Below are positions 1-5,829 of a DNA stretch of 12,912 bases, one piece after another (position 1 is the first letter of the stretch; each line of letters begins with the position of its first letter). The stretch comes from an uncultured Collinsella sp. (GTDB lineage Bacteria > Actinomycetota > Coriobacteriia > Coriobacteriales > Coriobacteriaceae). The stretch is taken from the NCBI GenBank assembly GCA_902478885.1, contig CABSMS010000061.1, forward strand, positions 1 to 12,912. Direction: 5' to 3'. Under the pieces are notes generated by a model. That model saw only the letters and a program-made list of their open reading frames with translations. It had not been told where the DNA came from and ran no database searches. The position numbers and the translations under genes were made by a program.

Positions 1-5
1 GCTAT

Positions 6-38
6 TCGTCGGCAGCGTCAGATGTGTATAAGAGACAG
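6..38 (+). other. Nextera transposase adapter (sequencing artefact)
   Basis: The bases match the 33-nt Nextera read-1 transposase adapter: TCGTCGGCAGCGTC followed by the 19-bp mosaic end AGATGTGTATAAGAGACAG. This is library sequence left at the end of an assembled contig, not genomic DNA. Bases 1-5 are probably residual primer or read noise. Reading through it in the +1 frame from base 22 gives the peptide MCIRDS, which is a tell-tale of this contamination in predicted proteins. Genomic sequence starts at about base 39. Confidence 0.97.
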
Positions 39-66
39 CCACTCACCATATATTGCAAAACACCCC

Positions 67-80
67 CAAGCATATGTTCG
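67..80. promoter_or_regulatory. possible LexA (SOS) box
   Basis: CAAGCATATGTTCG matches 12 of 14 bases of the Gram-positive SOS box CGAACATATGTTCG. The right half-site GTTCG is perfect. The left half-site is degraded, and the two mismatches fall in the GAAC core that usually matters, so function is uncertain. It would lie upstream of any minus-strand gene beyond the contig end. Confidence 0.25.
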
Positions 81-103
81 AAAACACAATATGTTGTGTT
101 TTC
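80..103. repeat. perfect 10-bp inverted repeat
   Basis: The arms GAAAACACAA (80-89) and TTGTGTTTTC (94-103) are perfectly complementary around a 4-base centre, TATG. The AT-rich, near-continuous symmetry suits a dimeric protein's operator better than a terminator, because no T-run follows outside the stem on either strand. It abuts the LexA-like box. Its function is unknown. Confidence 0.5.
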
Positions 104-261
104 AGCAAAGGCGTGATGCCACCTGTAGAACCACACCCGCGAACCTCAACCTTCAAGTTGACCTTGAGGCGATTTTTACGTCCCTTTACATGCCGTTCAC
201 ATCGCCCCCAAACTCCCCCACCCAAGGCACGTGCGGCCCACCACCGCGACGCCAAGTGGCG

Positions 262-331
262 AAAAATGGGACGGGCCCCAGATTGCCCATGCGCGCGCAA
301 AAGCACGCCGCGGCAATCTGGGGCCCGTCCC
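262..331 (-). terminator. intrinsic terminator of the pyrG-xerD unit
   Basis: Arms of 20 bases at 268-287 and 312-331 pair perfectly around a 24-base loop. In the minus-strand transcript the stem is followed by ATTTTTCGCC, and the hairpin starts 34 bases after the xerD stop, which is the expected terminator position. The stem is unusually long and perfect and the loop large, so the sequence could also be a dispersed REP-like palindrome that serves as a terminator. Confidence 0.7.
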
Positions 332-364
332 CAAATACCTATAAATATGCAGGTCAGCGATGTG

Positions 365-1306
365 TTAACGATGTGCCAGCGGGTGCGCCGCCAAATAGAC
401 CTCGGTCAGTTGCGTACGATCGACATGCGTGTAGACCTGCGTGGTCGATATATCGGCATGTCCCAAGATCTCCTGTAGCACACGGAGGTCTGCGCCGCCC
501 GCAAGCATATGGGTGGCAAAGGAGTGACGCAGCGTATGGGGATGGAGTCCCACCAGTCCCACCTGGCGCCCGTAGCGCTCACAGATGGCATGGATGCCCT
601 GGCGCGACAGACGGCGGCCGTTCTTATTTAAAAAGACCGCCGAGGTCTCGGTTCCGCGGGCATGGGCCGCCAAGCGAGAACGTCCCTCAGTTACATAGAG
701 CGTCAGAGCTCGCGCCGCGCTTCCCACCAGCGGGGACAGGCGTTCCTTTGAGCCCTTACCGCGAACGAGTACAAAGCCATCGTCGATATGGATATCGCCC
801 ACATCGAGCCCCACCAACTCGCTCACACGCAAACCGCATCCGTAGAGCACTTCCAAGATGGCATGGTCGCGCAAGCCCATCTCGCCCTCGGGGAAGTCTT
901 GATCGAGCAGCGCCGAGACATCCTCCACCGATAGATACTCCGGCAAACGATCAGCCTTTTTAGGAAGGCGCAACGCCGCCGTTGGATTTTGGGCCACAGC
1001 CCCATCGCGCACCAAAAAGGCATGCAGGCCCTTCACGGCCGCAAGCGCACGCTCCACCGAGGCATCCGAATAGCCCCCATCGCGACGGTCGGCGACAAAG
1101 CCCTCCACGACCTGACGAGTCACCTCTTCAAAAGACACAATACCCGCCCGCTCCAGATAGGCGCAGTACGTCGTCAGGTCACGACGATAGGCCGCAATCG
1201 TGTTGCGCGCCAAACCCCGCTCGACCGCGAGGTAATCGAGATACTCCCCCGCCGCCACGGCGAGCGACGAGGGAGTAGCTTCGGTATGTTCCTTATTCGC
1301 CGGCAC
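365..1306 (-). CDS. xerD: site-specific tyrosine recombinase XerD
   Basis: XerD works with XerC at the dif site to resolve chromosome dimers, coordinated by FtsK at the division septum. The 313-aa product has the SAM-like core-binding domain (about residues 14-100) and the catalytic domain (about 120-305). All six active-site residues are visible: R160 (GCGLRVSEL), K184 (RGKGSKER), H257 and R260 (HPHTLRHSF), H283 (LGHADISTTQ) and the nucleophile Y292 (VYTHVD). The C-terminus, EVYLAAHP, is typical of XerD. I chose the GTG at 1306, two bases after the pyrG stop. It lacks a well-spaced Shine-Dalgarno sequence, so translation probably couples to pyrG. The same frame stays open to 1459 inside pyrG, but that would add about 50 residues with no counterpart in the family. 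The pyrG–xerD neighbourhood favours XerD over XerC. Confidence 0.9.
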   Translation of the reverse strand: MPANKEHTEATPSSLAVAAGEYLDYLAVERGLARNTIAAYRRDLTTYCAYLERAGIVSFEEVTRQVVEGFVADRRDGGYSDASVERALAAVKGLHAFLVRDGAVAQNPTAALRLPKKADRLPEYLSVEDVSALLDQDFPEGEMGLRDHAILEVLYGCGLRVSELVGLDVGDIHIDDGFVLVRGKGSKERLSPLVGSAARALTLYVTEGRSRLAAHARGTETSAVFLNKNGRRLSRQGIHAICERYGRQVGLVGLHPHTLRHSFATHMLAGGADLRVLQEILGHADISTTQVYTHVDRTQLTEVYLAAHPLAHR

Positions 1307-1308
1307 CC

Positions 1309-2970
1309 TTAGTCCGTAGCGAGATTCATGGGCGTCACCTGCAGACGGTCGACACCCTCGTGCTGGCCGATCGAAGCGCGCACGAACTCGCGGAACAGCG
1401 GCTGCGGGTTGGTCGGGCGGCTCTTGAACTCGGGATGAGCCTGGGTTGCCACATACCACGGATGCACGTCGCGCGGCAGCTCGACCATCTCGACCAGGCG
1501 CTCGTCGGGCGACAGACCCGAGATAACCAAACCGGCGTCCTCGAGCTGGTCACGGAAGGCGTTGTTGAACTCAAAGCGGTGACGGTGACGCTCGTAGACG
1601 AGCTCCTCGCCATATGCCTCGCGAGCAAGGGTATCGGCGGCGAGCTTGCACGGATAGGCGCCCAGGCGCATGGTGCCGCCCTTCTCGGTCACGTCCTCCT
1701 GCGAGCTCATCAGATCGATGACGCTAAACGGGCCGTCCGGATCGAACTCGGAGGAGCTGGCGCCGGCAAGGCCGACGACGTTGCGGGCGAACTCGCACAC
1801 GGCCACCTGCATACCCAGGCAAATGCCCAGATACGGAATCTTGTGCTCACGGGCAAACTCGGCCGCGAGGATCTTGCCCTCCAGGGCGCGCTTGCCAAAG
1901 CCGCCAGGGACCAGGATGCCCGAGGCGTCGCCCAGAACCTCGGAGACATTCTGCTCGTCGAGGCTCTCGCCGTCGACCAGCTGGACGTCCACATGGCGAT
2001 CGTAGAAGACGCCCGCATGGTGCAGGGCCTCGATAACCGACAGGTACGCATCGGGCAGCTGCGTGTACTTACCCACGACGGCGATCTTCACCTTGTCGGC
2101 GTGATGGTTGGCGTGATTCTGTTTGCGCAGGAACTCGTTCCACTCGCTCATGTCGCGCTCACGCGGATCCAGACCCAGGCGTTCGCAAATGCGCAGGTCA
2201 AAGTCCTGCTCGGCAAGCAGCTGCGGAACATCGTAAATGCTCGCGCAGTCCTCGTTGGTAAAGACGCAATCGGTGTCGACGTCGCAGAAGCTTGCGATCT
2301 TTCCGCGGATAGCGTCATCGATATGGTGGTCGGAGCGCAGCACGATGATATCGGGCTGGATGCCAAAGCTGCGGAGCTCCTTGACGGAATGCTGCGTGGG
2401 CTTGGTCTTGACCTCGTGGGCGGCGGCGATATAGGGAACGAGCGACACGTGGATGTAGCAGACGTTCTCGGGGCCGGCCTCCTTGCGGTACTGGCGGATG
2501 GCCTCGACAAACGGCTGCGACTCGATGTCGCCGATCGTGCCGCCCAGCTCGGTGATGACTACATCGGAGCCGGTCTGCTCCTCGATGCGGCGGAACTTGT
2601 CCTTAATGGCATTGGTGACGTGAGGAATCACCTGCACGGTACCGCCCAAAAAGTCGCCGCGACGCTCGCGGGCGATTAGGCTTTTGTAGATGGCACCGGT
2701 CGTAAAGTTGGAATCGCGGGTCAGGTTCTCATCAATAAAGCGCTCGTAATGACCCAGGTCCAGGTCGGACTCGTAACCGTCCTCGGTTACAAAGACCTCA
2801 CCATGCTGGAACGGGCTCATGGTACCGGGGTCGACGTTCAGATACGGGTCGGCCTTCTGCATCGTTACTTTGTAGCCACGCGACTTGAGCAGACGGCCCA
2901 GCGAGGCCGCGGTGATACCCTTGCCCAGGGACGAAACCACGCCACCGGTTACGAACACATGCTTGGTCAT
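1309..2970 (-). CDS. pyrG: CTP synthase (glutamine hydrolysing)
   Basis: This cytosolic enzyme converts UTP, ATP and glutamine to CTP, the last step of de novo pyrimidine nucleotide synthesis. The 553-aa length fits the family. The N-terminal synthetase domain opens with KHVFVTGGVVSSLGKGITAA, including the ATP-binding SLGKG at about residues 14-18, and carries ELGGTIGDIES at about 141-151. The C-terminal class I glutaminase domain has the nucleophile Cys384 in GICLGMQ, preceded by the oxyanion-region glycines at about 355-358 (PGGFG), and the His512/Glu514 pair in AHPEF. The ATG at 2970 has only a weak AGG nine bases upstream. It leads the unit with xerD and has its own promoter candidate, because a terminator separates it from the gene upstream. 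All key residues are present. Confidence 0.97.
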   Translation of the reverse strand: MTKHVFVTGGVVSSLGKGITAASLGRLLKSRGYKVTMQKADPYLNVDPGTMSPFQHGEVFVTEDGYESDLDLGHYERFIDENLTRDSNFTTGAIYKSLIARERRGDFLGGTVQVIPHVTNAIKDKFRRIEEQTGSDVVITELGGTIGDIESQPFVEAIRQYRKEAGPENVCYIHVSLVPYIAAAHEVKTKPTQHSVKELRSFGIQPDIIVLRSDHHIDDAIRGKIASFCDVDTDCVFTNEDCASIYDVPQLLAEQDFDLRICERLGLDPRERDMSEWNEFLRKQNHANHHADKVKIAVVGKYTQLPDAYLSVIEALHHAGVFYDRHVDVQLVDGESLDEQNVSEVLGDASGILVPGGFGKRALEGKILAAEFAREHKIPYLGICLGMQVAVCEFARNVVGLAGASSSEFDPDGPFSVIDLMSSQEDVTEKGGTMRLGAYPCKLAADTLAREAYGEELVYERHRHRFEFNNAFRDQLEDAGLVISGLSPDERLVEMVELPRDVHPWYVATQAHPEFKSRPTNPQPLFREFVRASIGQHEGVDRLQVTPMNLATD

Positions 2971-3028
2971 ATTGAGTTACCTGCGCTTCCCGTAGAAGTT
3001 GTCTATCCACATCTTACGGGTCTTCATT

Positions 3029-3057
3029 GTAATACTCGCGCCGCGGACCGTTCGCAA
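3029..3057 (-). promoter_or_regulatory. candidate promoter of pyrG-xerD
   Basis: On the minus strand, TTGCGA (3052-3057) and TATTAC (3029-3034) are separated by 17 bases and match the -35 and -10 consensus at about four positions each. Transcription would begin near 3022, leaving a leader of about 50 bases. It lies downstream of the terminator at 3091-3124, where a new promoter is needed. The match is modest. Confidence 0.35.
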
Positions 3058-3090
3058 TTTTTCTCGCGTGCGATTGCATTTCTCAATCTT

Positions 3091-3124
3091 GAAACAAAAC
3101 GCCGCCCGGTTTCCCAGGCGGCGT
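3091..3124 (-). terminator. intrinsic terminator after the winged-helix gene
   Basis: Complementary arms ACGCCGCC (3099-3106) and GGCGGCGT (3117-3124) form a GC-rich stem. The minus-strand transcript continues with TTTGTTTC. The hairpin begins 25 bases after the stop of the small DNA-binding protein and isolates pyrG from it. Confidence 0.8.
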
Positions 3125-3148
3125 CGCTATGGCAAGGGTTACATGCTG

Positions 3149-3487
3149 CTATCGATCAGCAGCCTCGTCCTCAAGCATTTCTTGAACGAGCATGCCGGTA
3201 CGGACGCCCTCAAGATACCACTCGCCACGTTCGGTGAGGCAAATGCCATTTGCAAGCTGACCGCCGTCGTCGCTATAACGCGAGACGACATCAATCATGC
3301 CTTCGGAATCCAAGCGATCGATTGCGGCGCGGGCACGATACGGCGAAACCCCCACGCGCTCGGCAAGCGTTTTGCGCGAGAAACCATACGGCCCGCCATT
3401 GTCTTCGGTTTGCTGGTCGATCTCCATCAACACCAGCACCTCGACACGCTTCATATCGTTGACACTCGCACGACCCTTGCCCGCCAT
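3149..3487 (-). CDS. small winged helix-turn-helix DNA-binding protein
   Basis: This is a 112-aa protein that I do not recognise by name. A winged-helix domain fills most of it: helix 1 about residues 12-26 (MKRVEVLVLMEIDQQ), a helix-turn-helix about 36-62 (FSRKTLAERVGVSPYRARAAIDRLDSEG), and a wing about 63-86. A short acidic C-terminal helix (LVQEMLEDEA) could be a dimer contact. It resembles MarR/PadR-type or LexA N-terminal folds without an effector domain, so it is probably a compact transcription regulator with an unknown target. I chose ATG 3487 because GAGGAGG lies five bases upstream; the same frame is open 18 codons further up without such a site. It stands alone between two terminators, with a direct repeat flanking its putative promoter that hints at autoregulation. 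Confidence 0.75.
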   Translation of the reverse strand: MAGKGRASVNDMKRVEVLVLMEIDQQTEDNGGPYGFSRKTLAERVGVSPYRARAAIDRLDSEGMIDVVSRYSDDGGQLANGICLTERGEWYLEGVRTGMLVQEMLEDEAADR

Positions 3488-3551
3488 AGCAGCCTCCTCA
3501 AACCGAGCACGAGCATCTAACGCGCCGTGCGCGACCGACACACCTCACGAT

Positions 3552-3639
3552 GGCAGGTAATATCCATCATGCGGCATCCCGCTAAGGATGAAACAGTTAC
3601 GGTTATTGTATACCGCTCAAATTGTTTCTAGGCAGGTAA
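3552..3639 (-). promoter_or_regulatory. control region of the winged-helix gene with direct repeat
   Basis: The 9-mer GGCAGGTAA occurs at 3552-3560 and 3631-3639 in the same orientation. Between the copies, the minus strand carries TATACAAT, whose TACAAT part (3605-3610) makes a good -10; I see no convincing -35. Such an arrangement would allow a regulator to bind on both sides of a promoter, but I cannot say which protein binds. Confidence 0.3.
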
Positions 3640-3676
3640 ACGGCTATTTTTCGCCGAAATAGGCGCTTTATTGATC

Positions 3677-3710
3677 AAAAAGCCGTACCGGGCGCTAACC
3701 CGATACGGCC
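3677..3710 (-). terminator. intrinsic terminator after the DUF1846 gene
   Basis: Arms at 3682-3692 and 3699-3709 form an 11-bp stem with a 6-base loop. The single mismatch (3688 with 3703) becomes a G·U pair in minus-strand RNA. The stem is followed by TTTTT in the minus-strand transcript. It lies 34 bases beyond the DUF1846 stop codon. Confidence 0.85.
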
Positions 3711-3743
3711 AAAATGCAATGCAATTACCGCGGTGCTTCAAAC

Positions 3744-5225
3744 TTAGCGATGGAAGAAACCGCGGCGCTCAAACTTGGGCTCGCAGCACACGTTGATACC
3801 CAGTTTGCGCAGTACCGTCTCGTCCGTCGGCGAGATGATCACGCTAAAGAAGGCATCGCAACCGCGCAGCTGCTCCAGGCCCGAAAGGACGCGAGCGGCC
3901 ATCTCACTCGTGGCCGAGGTGATCGACAACGCCATAAGCGTCTCGTCGGTGTGGAGGCGCGGGTTTTTGCTGCCCAGGAAATGCGTCTTGAGCTTGCTGA
4001 TGGGCTCGATCGCCTCATCGCTAATGACCTCGAGCTCAAGGTCGACGCCCGAGACATGCTTGAGGGCGTTCATAATGAGCGAACTTGCGGCGCCCAGGCG
4101 CGTGGAGGTCTTACCGGTCACCACGGAGCCATCGGGCATGACCATGGCACCCACGGGACCACCCGTCAGCTGCTCCCTGGTGAGGGCCGCCGAGCGCGCC
4201 GGTGAGTAGTTCTTATCGATGCCGGCTTTCTTCATAATAATCTTGAGACGATCGACTTGCTCATCGCCCACGCCGGTACGGCGCACATTTTCGACCGCGG
4301 TAAAGTAGCGGCGGACGATCTCCATCTTGGAAGCGTCGCGGCAGGCATCGTCATCGGTGATGGCAAAGCCGACCATATTGACGCCCATGTCCGTAGGGCT
4401 CTGGTAGGGGCTCTTGCCCAGGATCTTTTCCATCAGGGCACGGACTACCGGGAAGGCCTCGACGTCGCGGTTGTAGTTGACCGTGGTCTTGTTGTAGGCC
4501 TCAAGGTGGAACGAATCGATGATATTGGCGTCGTCGAGGTCAGCCGTGGCGGCCTCGTAGGCAATATTGACCGGATGCGTCAGAGGAAGATTCCAGACCG
4601 GGAAGGTCTCGAACTTGGCATAGCCGGCGGCGGTACCGTGCTTATGCTCGTGATACAGCTGCGAGAGGCAAGTAGCGAGCTTGCCCGAGCCGGGGCCGGG
4701 TGCCGTCACGACAACGAGCGGACGCGTGGTCTCGACAAACTCGTTCTTGCCGTAGCCATCGTCGGACACGATCAGATCGACATCGTGCGGATACCCCTCG
4801 ATGGGATAGTGCAGCTTGGCGGGAATACCGAGCGCGTTCAGGCGGTTGCGGAACACATCGGCAGCAGGCTGGCCGGCATACTGGGTGATGACCACAGCCG
4901 CGACGGCAAACCCATTCCCTCGGAACAGATCGACCAGGCGCAAAACGTCCTCGTCATAGGTAATGCCAAGGTCACCACGAGCCTTGTTTTTCTCGATGTG
5001 GTTCGCGTTGATCGCGATGATAACCTCGACATCGTCGGCGATGCTCTTGAGCATGCGGAACTTGCTGTCCGGTTCAAAACCCGGCAGCACGCGGCTCGCA
5101 TGATAGTCATCGAACAGCTTACCGCCAAACTCCAAATAGAGCTTGCCGCCAAACTGCGAGATGCGCTTCTTAATGTGAGCAGCCTGCAGCTCGATATACT
5201 TCGCGTTGTCGAAACCCTGGCGCAT
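3744..5225 (-). CDS. DUF1846 family protein of unknown function
   Basis: The 493-aa length and the N-terminal signature (GFDNAKYIELQAAHI, then KLYLEFGGKLFDDYHASRVLPGF at about residues 28-50) fit the DUF1846 family (PF08903), about 495 aa and common in Firmicutes and Actinobacteria. No reaction is established to my knowledge. A glycine-rich turn, APGPGSGKLAT (about 175-185), resembles a nucleotide-binding P-loop and follows a hydrophobic strand (PLVVVT), so nucleotide binding is plausible but unproven. I see no signal peptide or membrane segment, so it should be cytosolic. I chose ATG 5225 because GGGAG lies six bases upstream; the ATG at 5249, adding eight residues, has no such site. It is monocistronic, with a perfect TATAAT upstream and a strong terminator downstream. 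Confidence 0.9.
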   Translation of the reverse strand: MRQGFDNAKYIELQAAHIKKRISQFGGKLYLEFGGKLFDDYHASRVLPGFEPDSKFRMLKSIADDVEVIIAINANHIEKNKARGDLGITYDEDVLRLVDLFRGNGFAVAAVVITQYAGQPAADVFRNRLNALGIPAKLHYPIEGYPHDVDLIVSDDGYGKNEFVETTRPLVVVTAPGPGSGKLATCLSQLYHEHKHGTAAGYAKFETFPVWNLPLTHPVNIAYEAATADLDDANIIDSFHLEAYNKTTVNYNRDVEAFPVVRALMEKILGKSPYQSPTDMGVNMVGFAITDDDACRDASKMEIVRRYFTAVENVRRTGVGDEQVDRLKIIMKKAGIDKNYSPARSAALTREQLTGGPVGAMVMPDGSVVTGKTSTRLGAASSLIMNALKHVSGVDLELEVISDEAIEPISKLKTHFLGSKNPRLHTDETLMALSITSATSEMAARVLSGLEQLRGCDAFFSVIISPTDETVLRKLGINVCCEPKFERRGFFHR

Positions 5226-5264
5226 ATATGGCTCCCGTCCCGTTTCCATTTAATGTTCTAGGCG

Positions 5265-5270
5265 ATTATA
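5265..5270 (-). promoter_or_regulatory. -10 element of the DUF1846 gene promoter
   Basis: The minus strand carries a perfect TATAAT 40 bases before the chosen start codon, which predicts a leader of roughly 33 bases. The -35 region at a 16-18 base spacing is G-rich and matches the consensus poorly. Confidence 0.5.
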
Positions 5271-5332
5271 ACGGAGCAGACCCTCCCCAACGCCCAAGCA
5301 ATCAACTGGCACCAACCAAACACGCCATCGAT

Positions 5333-5401
5333 AAGTTGCGGTGAAATAGTTCCCGTTTAACCCCTCAAGACGGCCAAACAGGAACTATTCCACCGCAACT
5401 T
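5333..5401. repeat. long inverted repeat with 26-base arms
   Basis: Arms 5333-5358 and 5376-5401 are complementary at 24 of 26 positions around a 17-base loop. Both exceptions are A·C oppositions in plus-strand RNA but U·G and G·U wobble pairs in minus-strand RNA, so the fold is complete only on the minus strand. No T-run follows it on that strand; on the plus strand CCCC and TTTTT follow. It lies upstream of the predicted DUF1846 promoter. It could be a dispersed palindromic element or part of a noncoding transcript. Confidence 0.6.
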
Positions 5402-5425
5402 CCCCTTTTTGGTTCAAACAAACCT

Positions 5426-5571
5426 GGCCTTTGTATCAATAATGGAAACGTCGCAGGTTGAGCATAAGCCAGCGAAAGCCCGCCAGAGTAGGCAAAGCGC
5501 CCTCTGCACCAACAATGGAAAGCGCCGCAGGCAGAGGACGGACAGCGAGCGCCGTCCAGAACGTACAAGTT
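5426..5571. repeat. degenerate tandem repeat, two 73-bp units
   Basis: Unit 1 (5426-5498) and unit 2 (5499-5571) align over most of their length at roughly two-thirds identity. The best-kept block is CAATAATGGAAACGTCGCAGG in unit 1 against CAACAATGGAAAGCGCCGCAGG in unit 2, followed by AGCGA and CCAGA. Because 73 is not a multiple of three, the units fall in different reading frames, which argues against coding. A 115-codon open frame crosses the region on the minus strand but is low-complexity and has no ribosome binding site. Function unknown. Confidence 0.5.
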
Positions 5572-5577
5572 GGCATG

Positions 5578-5619
5578 AAAAAGGCGAGGCATAGACCTTT
5601 TGGTCATGGCTTGCCTTTT
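5578..5619 (-). terminator. intrinsic terminator closing the transporter transcript
   Basis: A long imperfect hairpin has outer arms at 5579-5585 and 5613-5619, and an inner GACC/GGTC stem closed by a 4-base loop (5598-5601). The minus-strand transcript ends the stem in GCCTTTTTC. The plus strand also has TTTT at its far side, so it may act both ways. It lies about 210 bases after the transporter stop codon, leaving a long structured tail on that mRNA. Confidence 0.7.
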
Positions 5620-5829
5620 GAATGACAAATTGTCGTCCTGGGCGGCGCGCAGCGTCGACTGGTTGCGCGGTTCGTAGAAACGCGCAACATAAGTGCGCCC
5701 CCTCCCGCGCACGGAACGGAAGGGGGCTAAAGGTAGGAGTCTACCGGTGGGTTTACCCCACCGGACAGACGATGACCAGGTGATCCTCTACAGGATCGTC
5801 AAGGTTTCCGTGGGGTACCCGTTGGGTAC
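5620..5829 (-). other. structured 3' region, candidate noncoding RNA
   Basis: No gene lies here, but in minus-strand RNA the sequence from the transporter stop codon to the terminator is packed with stems. They are: 5808-5817 with 5754-5764 (10 bp with one bulge); 5795-5800 with 5768-5773 (6 bp) or, alternatively, 5792-5797 with 5782-5787 (6 bp, 4-base loop); 5757-5764 with 5744-5751 (8 bp); 5721-5727 with 5697-5703 (7 bp); 5681-5688 with 5662-5669 (8 bp). The first and fourth share bases 5757-5764 and so cannot form together. I recognise no known RNA family. It could be a processed 3' UTR, an unknown switch or an sRNA. Confidence 0.35.

Larger units (their letters stand above)
39..260. other. 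gene-free stretch downstream of xerD
   Basis: I see no credible gene in this stretch on either strand. Open frames crossing it have no ribosome binding site and begin in or next to the adapter. It holds a LexA-like site (67-80), a perfect palindrome (80-103) and one copy of an 11-mer, GTGAACGGCAT on the minus strand (190-200), that recurs upstream of arcA. It may be the control region of a minus-strand gene lying beyond the contig end, but that gene cannot be seen. Confidence 0.5.

Noticed and set aside
144..178. Hairpin CCTCAA/TTGAGG followed by a plus-strand T-run
   Set aside because: The stem has only six pairs with a large loop, and there is no plus-strand gene upstream to terminate.
22..963. 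313-codon plus-strand open frame starting MCIRDS
   Set aside because: It begins in adapter sequence and then runs antisense to xerD; it is Arg/Pro-rich with no family features.
1307..1459. Longer XerD with a start inside pyrG
   Set aside because: It would add about 50 residues that overlap pyrG in another frame and have no counterpart in the family; the GTG at 1306 gives a normal length.
1360..2679. 439-codon open frame on the plus strand inside pyrG
   Set aside because: It lies entirely antisense to an intact CTP synthase and has no domain that I recognise.
2989..3020. Possible attenuator hairpin in the pyrG leader
   Set aside because: The stem is six pairs plus two beyond a bulge, with no T-run and no G-rich transcription start of the kind known for pyrG regulation in Firmicutes; too weak to call.
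5365..5712. 115-codon minus-strand open frame in the intergenic stretch
   Set aside because: It crosses an out-of-phase tandem repeat, a terminator and half of a long hairpin, has no ribosome binding site and no recognisable domain.
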